Shown here in pieces: positions 46,902 to 59,735 of a stretch of DNA of 64,000 nt; position 1 is the first letter of the stretch, and every line of letters starts with the position of its first letter. Position numbers and translations under genes: made by a program. The stretch spans positions 5,014,001 through 5,078,000 of the forward strand of contig NW_018344037.1 of assembly GCF_002099425.1 (NCBI RefSeq). Direction: 5' to 3'. This stretch comes from Phascolarctos cinereus. Taxonomy: Eukaryota > Chordata > Mammalia > Diprotodontia > Phascolarctidae. Under the pieces are notes generated by a model. It saw only the letters and a list, made by a program, of their open reading frames with translations, was not told where the DNA came from and ran no database searches.

Positions 46902-49900
46902 CATACAGAAAATGAGGCAGGTTTTGGATTAGGAAATTAATTGCAAGTTTTATTAGTCAGTTTAATATGTTCAAAGGACTATCAGACTCACTTTATCATT
47001 TTAACACATGTGGATTCTATCTTTCTTTTAGAAGTAAAATAATTCCTTAATCATGCAAATTAACAGACTATTCATCAATTTGCACATCTTTAAGTGCAGA
47101 GTACTGTGCAAGAATGACTATATGACTATTAGTGTTCTTCATTTAATTGAATTCGTTTCCATAGTTTAGTCCTTGCAACAATGCGTCACATTCCTCATAA
47201 TGCTGAGATGATTGAAACCAGAAATGCTTCATTCTCAAGCTAAACAGAAGCATCTATTTAATTTTTCTCTAGTTAGGAATTATTCTTTTCCTTAACTATT
47301 CTTTTCTGAAACTCCTCTGGTTTTTCCACATCATTGAAAGTGTGGCAAGTCAGATCGTATATTGCAGTATAATGAGGTTTTGACTAATTCAGGACTTAAC
47401 AAATCATAAGTCAGCTAATGCACTGTGGGATCATATGTTTCTTTTTACCCCATAGAATTTTCTCATATGTTTTTGCCTTCAAGCAAATAGCAGAAGAACC
47501 ATTCCATCCCTCACTTGTGTGCTGCCTTTGGGGGAGGGAAGTGCCTGGCTTCTTCCTGCCTGGCAGGGAAGAAGAGGAATTCCATCACTTGCTGGCCTTT
47601 TAGTTGCCTTGCTTTTCCACCTGTTTCCCTGCCTGCCTTGGCTCTGCCTTTCCAGGAAGGAGAGAAATATAATTCTCTCATTTTGTTTCACTAGTCCCCT
47701 CACTTGAGTTACCTAATGCCCGATAAAACCCACAATGGGCCAAAATCCATAGGAATAATGATAATCTACATGAATGGAATCCTCAATTATTAAGAAAAGT
47801 CTCCACCCTCCTAACACACATGCTGGGGGTAAGACACCATTATTGAGAATTTTAATAATTTGAAAAAGAAAACTTAAACACAAATTTAAAGTAATTTAGA
47901 AAGTAAAAGGGCTAAACCTCGGTGTAGTCTCATTGCTTGTGTATTCCAATGAAGACATTCTAGCTTTATGGATCAATGCCAAAAGGCTTCTAACAGAATT
48001 CTCTAATTTATCTCTGTCTTCCTTTAGTCATTTATTTATACAGATTCAACACCACAAAAATGTCTGAATTTGAGAGGATAGAAACTGAAATCAGAACTTT
48101 TCATTTGCAGATTCATAGGTGAAAATTAACATAATGAAATTAGTCATTTGATATACATTCATGAGAAATGAAAAATATTTAGTAAATGATTGCAAAGCAC
48201 AATGCAGCACTAATTTTTAAATAGTTTTGTTATTCATAATGTTGTATGGAGACTAATGAAATATATATATGTGAGACGCTGGCAGGTAAAATTATCTATG
48301 TTAAATGAAAACAACTAACCTGATATCCAAAGCTTATTTAAAACAACAAATTTTTAAAAATCAAGGAATATTCGAGGTGTGTTAATATGATATTAAATTT
48401 GGGTGAGGATTTTCCTTAGTATTAAGTTAGAAATATAAACTCAATAGCAAAATTCAGTCAGTATGATCCTGTCATTAAGTTCCTATCATAGATGTCAAGA
48501 GAACTGGAGACGGAAGAGTTTTACCCACCTGTATTTTTCATCTCCTTTTTTTTCTTTTTCTTGCCCCTATTTTTCTTTTTATGGTTTGGTTCCTAGTTGC
48601 CTGATATCAGAATGCACATTTTTACTATGTGTTTCATTCCTGAGTTTTTTACTTATACCTTGTCCTGATTGCTCTGCGTTGATCTTGGCTTGAGCTTATG
48701 AACATATATGTGACTTCAAGAAATTCTCTGACTTTTAGTACCATTACTCCAGACAACCTACTCAAATCCAAATTCTTAACTCTATCTTGACCACTTGTCT
48801 TATAGCCCTTCCTCAGATCTGATCCCCTCTCAAGCCAATTGTAAGTATTAGATGTGCTGTTAGCTCTCTCCTACTTCATAGATTTACTAATATGGAGACT
48901 TCTTTTATTTAAGGATAAATTATGAAGTTGTTTGCCCCATTCACTATACTTTTGCTGCCTATATTCTTTGCAGTAATAAGAGTTAATATATGATGAAGTA
49001 GTACTTCTTTAAATTAGTCTGCCAGAGATAATTTCACAATGTTAGCTAAAATCTAGAAAAGCAAGAGAAAGAAATTGAGTATTTTTTCAGCTTCCAAATT
49101 GACCCTCCCTATATATGGCATGTGAAATTATTCATTTGCTTATAAAAACATTATTATTATTTTTCCTCCTTGATTGCCCCCTCCACTGTGAAATACTTGA
49201 TTGATTAAAAGATTTTACCCCAAATATTTAACTTGGCAACTCAAAGAAACTGACCTGTAATTTAAAGGGGGGAAATCTCTACATGAATAAATTTTCTTTT
49301 TGAAATTTTAATTAAATTTTAATCAATAAAATTTGAAATTATATTTTAGAATTAAGTAGAAATGAGTTTTGGAAGTAGAGTTTCCATATTAGTGGGAAAT
49401 AATACTTTAAAATCCAGCAAAATATTACTTTTTTTAGCATGTTTTTTTATTGTTTTTCTTATTTGCAGCATATAAGTTTATTTGTTTTATATCTGTATCA
49501 AGGTGTTTTAAATTCCCTAATTCTCTACCCTTAATAGATCGAAGGTATGAAGTAACCATTCACAAATCCATAAATAAATTAATGAACACATAACCTATCA
49601 ATTATATAATTCTCAAATTTGGTGAAGGTCTCTAACTGCAAACATGCCCATTAGTAGATAACGCAACAGAGTTATGCTAGTTTGTATAATATTTCAAGAA
49701 GTACACTATTAATAAAAAATTTAAAAGTGTCTACTATGTTGCACCATTCTAATTTAATGCCTGTATATTTAAGCTAGAAAAAAGTTACTATATTAACTTA
49801 TCTGGGTTTAAATCTAGAAGAGATTGTCCCATTATCAGTTAATAATGCTCATTTTGAGATTTACATCCTCCAAAGCTATTATGATCTCATTTAATAATGT

Positions 49901-49984
49901 AATTTCTTGTTTTAAAGATCAGAAGGCAAACTTATTAAATATAACATTGCCGATTTCCAATAGGATTACATGCCATCTTGATAT
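46902..49984. other. Unassigned; locally GC-richer patch at 47510-47660
   Basis: The patch (ggggagggaagtgcctggc..., ctgcctgccttggctctgcc) gives overlapping open frames on both strands (47418-47707) with no recognisable domain. The rest is AT-rich with poly-A/T runs. No gene identified. Confidence 0.35.
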
Positions 49985-50215
49985 CACAATGGAGAGAGCA
50001 CAGACCCTGGAGTCAGGAATACCTGCATTCAAATCCCACCTTAACTACTTACTACTCTTGTGATCCTGAGCCAATCACTTAACTTCTCAGCCTCAATTTC
50101 CTCAATTGTAAAATGGTGTAATAACAGCGCCTATCTCCCTACCTCCTACAGTCATTGTGAGGAAAAAAAGTGATATTTGTGAATTATTTTTGCAAAATTT
50201 TAATGTGCTATAGAA
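49985..50215 (+). mobile_element. MIR/CORE-SINE
   Basis: gagagcacagaccctggagtcagga, cattcaaatccc, 'gccaatcacttaacttctcagcctcaatttcctcaattgtaaaatgg', and a cattgtgagg tail block. One of the best-preserved MIR copies here. Confidence 0.85.
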
Positions 50216-50306
50216 TGATAGCAATGAATATAATTTAGTATCTATCTACCATGTAAATTCCAGGTGGTTGCTTTTGTACCGAAATGCACAGAATGCATTG
50301 TGGAAT

Positions 50307-50340
50307 TACACACACATATCATACATATATATATATACAC

Positions 50341-50377
<37 letters not shown>

Positions 50378-50458
50378 CATACATATATATGTATGCACAC
50401 ACTTATATTCATGTATATTATATATTTATATATGCATACATATGTACATGTATATATA
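50307..50458. repeat. (TA)n/(CATA) compound microsatellite
   Basis: A 150-bp tract of TA with CA and GTA variants. The Tyr/Ile/His-rich open frames are artefacts. Confidence 0.95.
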
Positions 50459-52496
50459 GGTGAAGTAGAGATATAACTAAATACTTACCAACAATTCTGT
50501 ATAGATATGTGCTTTAGTACATCCAAAGAGATTTTAGGGGAAACGATGTACCAACCCTGAATATCAATTAATAATTCATATGGTCCAAAAGAAGTGTGAC
50601 TATGACACATTTCATGAAATAAGGTATTTTATGTACTTCCTAGTATCAATAATATACAAAAGTCCACTCAAACATGTAGTCAATAGGGAGCTTTCCTTCT
50701 CTCTATCTCCTTGTGATTTGCACATCTTTCAGCTTGCAGAGAGATTAAAATATAAAATTCAACATTCAGGAACTTCCCATGGTGTTTGAGTCTCTCTGGG
50801 GAGCCACAAAATGAGTAGATGATACGCAAGATAATGTAGTACTCTTGGAAAATGTCAAATAGAGAAGGCATGTGTAATTTAATCTTTTCAATGGCTATTT
50901 ACATGATACTATATGGAAGCAAACTAACTGTGGTAAAAGTGAAAGATCTGATCAACTGTTTTATCTAAACATAACATGCGAAATTTGTAAGGGTAGCTAG
51001 TGCCAAAGCTAAACTTCTGAAAGACGTCATCAGCATAGATTCTAGAAAAGGTATGGCATGAAATACCGAAGGAATAAGATGATATGACAATTATAGTAAG
51101 GTAAGGGATAATAAATAAATTGATAGTGAGTGGCTCCCATAAGAAATGACAAATTCACTTTCACAAGCATGGAACAAGAAAGTGCAATGAGAGTGATCAG
51201 TCCAACTAACACTGAAGAAAGCCCGGCTGGTCAGTATAAGAGGATAGACTTAAAGGTAAACCAGAACTGGAGAAGTACACAGAAGCCAACAGCAAATAAT
51301 GAGACACTTATCTAGTATGAGGTGGTAAATAGCTTGGAGTTTGGGATGGTTTACATTCATCATAATGACAAGAAAAAGGGTAGGAGTAAGAAACAATAGG
51401 CAAGCTGGAGTCAGGGTAAACATTAAAAATGAACTTTGGCACAAGTCATAAACAATGGTGACAAAGTTTAGAGAGGGGCAACACATTACATATGCACTGG
51501 GCAAGGATATTAGTTTGTTGAAAACAGAACCAAATCTCTCCTGCAACATATTGCATCACAATGCTGGTTGACTCAACAGTAATAAGTCCTATTTCAATGG
51601 GCCTTATTGAACCTAGCCTTTTGATAAGCCAAAATGTCCTTAATTATTGCTTTCTTCTTCCATTTCCAAAGGGATTCCATAATGACTTCTTTATGTAAAT
51701 TGAAGGAAAAAATACTATAGAATAAACTATTTAGAAACATAAAATAAAAAGGCACAAAAGTTCAAGCTATTAGTTTTCCTTTTAAAAGTGCAAGATAGAT
51801 GAGAACTTCCTTATTCATAAGCACGCAAAATATAATCTCTTTGAATAATGAATGCATTTTCATAAATTTATAAACAATATCTGTTACGAATTTTTAATGT
51901 GTCAATTGAGAAATTTTGAACTGCTAACAGAATTATCTTAATTCTATCTCAGTCTATGAACATAAAATATTATTTCCACTTTTAACTTGCTGCTAGCATC
52001 AGTTCTCTGAGAGAACATCTGGCAACTAGTTTATCATGCAATTTTTCTTCCACACTTTATCTGTTTCTCTTTCGCCTGATAAGTCAAATCTTTTGTTTTA
52101 ATAGACAAGCATTGTGAGGGATTTAGCAACCATTAATTCTATTTTAGAAAAAAAATCAACTTCACTAGTACACTGCTGACTTCTATTTTTATGATCATTT
52201 GAATAGATGGAGAATAATTTGACGTTTTATGTCAGGCCAAGTCTTGAAAGAAAAGAATAAAATTTAGTAGGGTTATAACCCTCATAAATGAGTTAGTCAA
52301 TTAAAGTCAACAAATATTTATTTTTTAAAAATACTGTTTAGGGGGATGGCATGGGGGCAGCAACAGAGACCAAATTGAACTGGTCTGAAAGAAGTAACTG
52401 CCTCAGGGACACTTACTCACTTATATCATCTTCTTAAATGTGTTCCACCACATTTCCAAAAATATGTACAGGAATATAAACAGTTTAACTTTATTG
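50459..52496. other. No gene recognised
   Basis: AT-rich. The open frames at 51250-51549 (minus, 99 codons) and 50580-50789 lack recognisable motifs and are probably chance. Confidence 0.35.
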
Positions 52497-55400
52497 AGTC
52501 CTGGGAGCCAAGATGGTGAAGTACATGTCAGGACTCCACTAAAATCTTCCCAACATTCCCCTTAAAAAACTTTAAAATAATGCCTTTAATCAAATGTTGC
52601 AATAGCAAAATGAACAAAAGATCAGGGAAAGATATTTTTCTAGTCTAAGATAACTGAGGAGGTCCACAGGAGAGGTCTATAAAACTGGGATGGGCATAGG
52701 CCCAGAGCACCAGCTGTAGGTCTTGGAGCAGGCTGCAACAGTAGCAGCAACAGTAGAGCTTTGGGAGCTCTCAGCTCAGAGATTTATGACTGATCAGAAA
52801 GAGATTACAGGAAAACTTTTCCTGGCACCAAGGTGCAGTTTTGGTATTGATTGCAACTCTATTACCCATATACATTCTGGGTCACAATTCCAAGGCAGAG
52901 AGGAATGTTTGTTATTGCTCACAAAGGAGCAGGGTCCCCGGCCACAGTTCCAAGACCAAGAGGACTGCCAGCACTTGTGGCTGCAAAAAAAAAAAGCAGG
53001 GTTAGCAATGCTGATCTCAGACAAAGCAGAAGCAAAAATAGATCTTATTAAAAGAGACAAAGAAGTTCACCACATCTTACTAAAAGGCACCAAAGACAAT
53101 GAAGTAATATCATTAGTACTTATATGTGCACCAAGTGGCATGGCATCCATATTCCTACAGAAGAAGTTCAGGGAGTAACGGGAAAAAAAATAGACATCAA
53201 AATTATACTAGTGGGGGCCTCAACTTCCCCCTCTCTGAATTAGATAAATCTAACCACAAAATAAACAAGAAAGAAGATAAGGAGGTGAGTAGAAATTTAG
53301 AAAAGTTAGATACGGTGGACTTATGCAGAAAATTGAATGGGGATAGAAAGGCATATATATTTTTCTTGATGGTACATGGAACCTACACAAAGATTGACCG
53401 TTCACTAGGGCATAAAAACCTCATAATCTAATGCAGAAAGGCAGACATATTAAACGCATATTTTTCAGACCATGATGCAACAAAAAATATATGTAAAAAA
53501 AGGGCCATGGAGAGATAGAATAAAAATTAATTGAAAACTAAATAATCTAATACTAAAGAATGAATGAATCAAACAACAAATCATAGAGACAATCAGTAAC
53601 TTCATCCAAGAGAATGACAATAATGAGGCAACAGACCACAATTTATGGGATATAGCAAAGGCAGTTCTTAGAGGAAGTTTTATATCTCTAAATTCTTACA
53701 TGAATAAAATAGAGAAAGAGGAGATAGATGAATTGGGCATGCAACTAAAAGAAAAGCTAGAAAAAGGAACAATTAAAAATCCCGTTAAATACCAAATTAG
53801 ACATATTGAAAACCAAAGGAGAGGTTAATAAAATCGAAATTAAGAAAACTATTGATCTAATAAATAAAACTAAGAGCTGGTTTTATGAAAAACAAATAAA
53901 TAAATAAACCTTTGGTTAATTTAAGTTAAAAAAAAAGAAAGAAGAAAACCAAATTACAGTATCAAAAACTAAAAGCTTGAATTCACCACCAATGAAGAGA
54001 AAATTAAAATAATAATTAGGAACTATTTTGCTCAACTCTCTGCCAATAAATTTCATGATCATAGTGAAATGGATGAATATTTACAAAAATATAAGTTGCC
54101 CAGATTAACAGAAGAGGAATAAATTTCTTAAATAGCTCCATTTCAGAAGAAATTGAACAAGCCATCAATGAACTCTCTAGGAAAAAAATCTCCAGGGCCA
54201 GATGGATTTACAAGTGAATTCTATCAAACATTTAAAGAACAATTAATTCCAATATTATACAGACTATTTGGAAAAATAGATGAAGAAGGATTCTTACCAA
54301 ATGCTTTTTATGATACAAATGTGTTGCTGATACGTAAACCAGTCAGAGCCAAACAGAGCAAGAAAATTATAGACCAATTTCCTTAATGAATATAGATGCA
54401 AGATTTTTAGATCAAATAGTAGCAAAAAATGACAGCAATTTATCACAAGAAAAATACACTATGAACAGGTAGGATTTATACCAGGAATGCTGGGCTGGTT
54501 CAATATTAGGAAAACTATCAGCATAATAGATCATATCAACAACAAACCTAAAAGAAACCACATGATCATCTCAATAGATGTAGAAAAATATTTTAACAAA
54601 AGACAACACCCATTCCTATTACAACAGTAAAGAGCATAGAACTAAATGGAGTCTTCCTTAAAATGATAAGTATAATTTACCTAAAACCTTCAGCAAGCAT
54701 CATATGTAATGGTGATAAGCTAGAAGCATTTCAGATAAGATTAGGAATGAAACAAGGACGTCCATTATCACCACTGTTGTTCAACATGGTACAGGAAACG
54801 TTAGCCTTAGCAATAAGAGAAGGTATTAGAATAGGCAAAGAAGAAACAAAGCTATCCTTCTTAGTAGATGATATGATGACATACTTAGAGAATACTAGAG
54901 AATCAAGTAAAAAAGTACTTGAAATAACAAACAACTTTAGCAAAGCTGCAAGATATAAAATAAAACCACATAAATCATCAACATTTCTATATATTGTCAA
55001 CAAACCCCAACAGCAAGAGATAGGGAAATTCCATTCTGAATTACTATAGATATTATAAAATATTTAGGAGTCTACCTGCCAACACAAACCCAGTAACTAT
55101 ATGAACACAATTACAAAATGCTTTTCACACAAATAAAGTCAGATGTAAATAATTGGAAAAACATCAGCTGCTCTTAGGTAGTCTGTGTTAATATAATAAA
55201 AATAACAATTCTACTTAAATCAATATACTTATACAGTACCATACTAAAATCAAACTACCAAAAAATTATTTTATAGAGCTAGAAAAAATAACAGTAAGAT
55301 CCATTTGGAAGAACAAAATGTCCAGAATATCATGGGAACTAATGAAAAGAAATTCAGAGAAAGGTGGCTTAGCTATTCCAGATCTTAAGTTGTATTACAA

Positions 55401-56211
55401 AGCAGCAATTGGCAAAACTACTTGGTACTGGCTCAAAAATAAAGCATAGGAGAGCATGGAATAGTTTACCTGTCAGATTTATGGAGAACAGAAGAATTTA
55501 TGACCAAACAAGACATAGAGAACATTATGAAATGTAAAGTGGATAATTTTGATTACATTAAATCGAAAAGGTTTTTAGAAAACAAAGCTTATACAACCTA
55601 GATAAGGAGGGAATCAAAAAACTGGAGGAAAAAAATTACAGCCAGTGTCTCTGATAAGGGCCTCATTTCCAAAATATAGAGAGAACTAAGTTAAATTTAT
55701 AAGAATATTAGTCATTCTTCAATTGAGAAATGGTCAAAGGACATGAACAAGCAATTTTCAGATGAAGAAATTAAAGCTATTTATAGTCACATGAAAAAAA
55801 TGTTTTGTCACTATTGATTAGAGAAATGCAAATCAAAACAACTCTGAGGTACCACATCATACTTATCAAATTGGCTAACAAGACAAAAGAAGACAATGAT
55901 AAATGTTGGAGAACATGCAAGAAAATTAGAACATTAATGCATTGTTGATGGAGTTGTGAACTGATCCGACCATTTGGGAGAGCAATTTGGAACTATAACG
56001 TGACTTCTTTACAACATGACTAATGTGAAAATATATTTAATAAGATTTATATGTAAAGCCTATATAAGATTTCACGTAGTCTTGGGGAGGGAGGTGGGGA
56101 GGGAGGGTGAGAAAATTTAAAATGTTAATTTATAAAAAGCTTATGGAAGTAATTGTTGAAAAAGAAAAATAAATAAATTATTTTAAAACATTTTTAAAAA
56201 AGCAAAATTAA
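52497..56211 (+). mobile_element. L1 LINE with 5'UTR and ORF2, lacking ORF1
   Basis: It starts gggagccaagatggtgaag (CAAGATGG at 52509-52516). A 5'UTR runs to about 52985 and then joins ORF2 inside the endonuclease, so ORF1 and the endonuclease N-terminus are absent. A 151-codon open frame (52723-53178) crosses that joint, with AMLISDKAEAKIDLIKRDKE and APSG from the endonuclease. RT pieces lie at 54153-54386 ([19 protein letters not shown]) and 54663-55049 (LGMKQGRPLSPLLFN, with FADD read as LVDD at 54861-54872). The ORF2 C-terminus runs to about 55980. The 3'UTR has an internal deletion and an A-rich tail. Stops and frameshifts break ORF2. Confidence 0.9.
52508..52516 (+). promoter_or_regulatory. 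YY1-like motif at L1 5' end
   Basis: ccaagatgg lies 12 bp from the 5' end, as in human L1. Activity is unknown. Confidence 0.45.
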
Positions 56212-56420
56212 CCATATGGGAAAAAAGAGATATAAAATCTCACTAAAAAATTCTTTAAAAATTAAAATTGAGCAAGTGGAAGCAAATAGATACAATAAAA
56301 CAAAGTTAAAATAATTTTTAAAAATAGAAGAAAATGGGAAGTATAAAATTGGAAAATCAACTGACCTGGAAAATAAATCATGGATAGATATATTAAAAAT
56401 TATTGGATTACCTTAAGGCC

Positions 56421-56421
<1 letters not shown>

Positions 56422-56472
<51 letters not shown>
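56422..56472. repeat. (GA)n microsatellite
   Basis: A GA tract inside the ORF1 remnant. Confidence 0.95.
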
Positions 56473-56473
<1 letters not shown>

Positions 56474-57448
56474 ATAGACATCATCTTTCAATACAGTGTC
56501 AAGGAAAACTGCCACAATATATTAAGTCCAGAAGGTAAAATAGAAAGTGAAAGATCCCACCAATCACTTCCTGAGATTCTAAACTGAAAACACTCATGAT
56601 TATATAGTCAAATCCTGGAGCTCCCTGGTCAAGGAGCAAATATTGCAAGCAGTCAGAAAGAAATAATTCAAATATCTTAGAACTACAGTCAAGATCATGT
56701 AAGATTTTTTCAGCTTCTACATTAAAGTAATGGAAGGCTTTGAACACAATATTCTGTAAAGCAAAGGAGTTAGGATTGTAACAAAGAATAACTTATCCAG
56801 CAAAAATTAGATCTTCACCTGCAAATGAAAAAAATAGATATTTAATAGAATAGAGGATTTAAAAATATGTCTGAACAAAAGCCGAATGGGAAATTTGACA
56901 TTCAAAAAGAAGATTCTAGAGAAGCATAAAAAGGCATTCATGAAAGGTAAGCTGTTTAAATTCCTATATAGGAAGACAACACATATAACTGCTAAGAAAT
57001 TTATTATTATTAGATCAGTTAGAAGGAGCCCACATAGGCAGAGGGCACAGGTGTAACTCAATTGGGTTGATGTATCTTTAAAAAAATAGTGGTGAGAAAG
57101 AGGCATGGACTAGGGGAAGAGGGAAAAGAAGAAAGGAAAAATAGAGTAGAATACTTTTCTCAATAAAAGAGGCATACAGGGAAGATCTTTCACAGAGGAT
57201 GGGAAAATTGAAGGGGGTAGTTGGCAATGTTTGAACTTCACTCTCATCAGAATTAGTTCAAAGAGGGAAGAACATACACACACACAGGCTCAGTTCAGTG
57301 TAAAAATCTATCTTACCTAATAAAAACATAGTAGAAAAAGGTGATGAGTGGGAGGGGGATGATAAAATGGAGAATGGAATAAGGGAGACAGTGATCAGAA
57401 GCAAAACAGAGTTTTGAGGAGATGGGAAAAGTAGAGGGAGATAGGGAG

Positions 57449-57450
<2 letters not shown>

Positions 57451-57501
<51 letters not shown>
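57451..57501. repeat. (GA)n microsatellite
   Basis: A GA tract inside the ORF1/ORF2 spacer. The Ser/Leu-rich minus-strand open frames (57258-57707) arise from it. Confidence 0.95.
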
Positions 57502-57505
<4 letters not shown>

Positions 57506-58260
57506 GGAGGGAGAGACATACACAGTAAACAATTATGAATTTGAATGGGATGAGAAAGAAGCAGGCAGCAAAATGGATTTGAAACCAGAATCCAACAATA
57601 TTTTGTGTACAAAAGACATGTGAAACAAAAACACACACAAAGCTAAATAAAGGGCCAGAGAAGAATGTAATATGCTTCAAATGAAGTAAAAAAGGCATGA
57701 GCAACAATCATGATCAAAGACAAAGCAAAAATAAAAATAGATCTAGTTAAAAGAGATAATTAGGGAAATTACTTTTTGCTAAAAAGTTACCATAGGTAAC
57801 GAATTTATATAAAAAACATATCAAATTTCTTTGATAAAGACCTCAGTTATCAAATATATAGTTGAGTCAGATTTATAAAGTAAGAGCCATTTCCCCATTG
57901 AAAAATAATCACAAAATATTCAGTTTTTGGAAGAAATCAAAGCTACCTGTAATCATACAAAAAAGTGTTCTAAATTAGTATTGATTAGAGAAAGGAAAGT
58001 TAAAACAACTTTGAGGTACTGTCTCCCACCTATTAGAAATTATAAATGCTTGATTGGATGATTGAAAATAAATGTATTAATGAACTATTGGTATACTCAT
58101 GAACTGGTTAAACCATTCTGGAGAACAATCTTTGAACTATGCCCAAAGGGCTATAAAATTGTAAATACTTTTTGATTCAGTAATACCACTGCTAGATTTT
58201 TGCCCCAAAGAGATCAAAGAAAAAAAAAAGAATTATGTTTATAAAATATTTATAGGAGCT

Positions 58261-59735
58261 TTTTTTTTCCTTGCAGAAAAGTCAATTAAATAACCATTTA
58301 TGACAAAGATTCTGCTGACTCAGCCAACTTGGATACATTGTCATCAAGAGGAGTTTCACTTGAGGTTCCCAGGTCTCCATTTTCATATTCATCAATTATT
58401 GGCTTCCTATTAAAGCCTTGCAACAGTTTTATGTCCTCATTTGCACTTTTCAAATAAGCAACAAGATTTCCACTCCCCTCTAATGCATCAAGATATAAAC
58501 CATGATGTCCACTTTCATCCTCAATACTCCACATTTTCATTATCAGAGTCTACCTCAGGAGCAACATAAACTACTTCAAACTCAATTTTTCCTCTCTACG
58601 GGAAAGAATAGCTACATCTTCTTATTCTTACCATCTTTCAGGTTAACACCATTGACTTCCAGAATAGCATCTACAACATGCAAGGCCTCCACAAGATCAG
58701 CAGGTGGTCCAGGGTGGATTAGAGAGATGAGAATTGGAACAACATGTTCCTTTCTACCTATCATTGAAATGTCAAATCTTTCATGTTCTTCCTTGAGGAG
58801 AAGAACCTTTCTGATTGGACCAACACCTTGACTTTTCTTTAAGGAATCATGTCTTGGCTACACTTGAGTTGATCTTTTCAGATCATTTTGTCCTCTGCAG
58901 GCTGTAATAACTGTTTTATGAGGATGCAGGTGGATTTCAGCTTCTAGTTGGTTCCAAAGTGTATCATGAGCAGTCTCCTTCATATCTTGACACAGTAACT
59001 GGATTTGTTGGACTCTTCCTGCCAATTCTTTATCTAAGTGCTTAGCTGCCAGTCTTGCCCCATAAATTTCTGCCTGGAAAACTTCTATACATCTATGAAA
59101 GGCTTCATTCTCCTTTCTTAAAATAGCTTTACCTCAGCTTCAAGTTCAGCTTCTTTCATTTTTCCATGTTTGTTTGTTTCAAGCTCTCTCTCCAGTTTTG
59201 CCTTAATGGTACCAGAGTCCACACTTGGACCAGTTTTGGCATGCAGCTGAAGCTGAACAGAGTGAAGCTGCAAAAGTTGATCGTGAACGTTTTTTTTCCT
59301 GCTTTTTCAGCCTGGGTCTCTGTCAGTTCAGATTTCAGATTTGCTAATTATGCCTCGTGTGTGTGATTATTCTGGGATGCGGGCTTTGATTTGTGGCAGA
59401 GCTGCTTGAAGCAAGAGCTCTGGCTGTTTATCTTCTGGCATACCTTGTAAGTGATGTCTACCTGGTCTGGGTGTATCTCACTCAGGAGCAAGTCCACGTC
59501 CATGAAGGACTTGTCAAACTCCTTCTTCAGCACCTCCAGCCACTGGAACATCGATACTCCCCCGGGGGCACCCCTGAGGAGCAGACAGCACCCTTGGAGA
59601 CCCTATTGGCCCACTGAGCACTGGCCGCCTGCTGACATGGTCCTGCTTAGTGCCTCGCCCTCGCCTCTCCCGCCGACCCTGGCCACCTACCTAAGGGAAT
59701 GAAACAGCCTGGACCTTGCGTTCTGGAAGAACACC
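58261..59735 (-). pseudogene. GOPC: Processed pseudogene of GOPC (Golgi PDZ/coiled-coil protein)
   Basis: GOPC (also PIST/CAL) is a Golgi-associated adaptor with coiled coils and one PDZ domain that binds cargo C-termini such as CFTR. On the minus strand the copy starts at an ATG (59638; MSAGGQCSVG) and continues with [20 protein letters not shown] (59551 onward). Next comes the coiled-coil region (LQLHAKTG, then AKLERELE near 59220-59190), the PDZ region ([17 protein letters not shown] near 58830; [10 protein letters not shown]), and the C-terminus [15 protein letters not shown] (about 58370-58325). No introns are present, a T9 tract (antisense poly-A) lies at 58261-58268, and ATAG[G/C]AGCT flanks it (58252-58260 and 59736-59744). 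It is broken by an early TAG after 11 codons, other stops and frameshifts. It lies inside a HAL1-like 3' region. Confidence 0.96.

Larger units (their letters stand above)
56212..58260 (+). mobile_element. HAL1-like element, 5'-truncated in ORF1 (left part, split by GOPC retrocopy)
   Basis: It opens inside ORF1, directly after the A-rich tail of the preceding L1. The ORF1 core is at 56350-56920 (ggaaaatcaactgacctgg, ...gctccctggtcaaggagcaaa). Spacer follows, then the start of ORF2 endonuclease (about 57510-57790; reverse-translation resembles PTIFCVQKT and KIDLVKRD types). The sequence then jumps to the last part of ORF2 near 57825 (tttgataaagacctcag). Two (GA)n tracts (56422-56472 and 57451-57501) interrupt it. 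All frames are broken. Confidence 0.8.

Noticed and set aside
50264-50476. Tyr/Ile/His-rich frames
   Set aside because: Microsatellite artefact (TA/CA).
57258-57707. 149-codon minus-strand frame with Ser/Leu run
   Set aside because: Antisense to the HAL1-like spacer and the GA tract.
58502-58831. 109-codon plus-strand frame
   Set aside because: Shadow of the minus-strand GOPC pseudogene.
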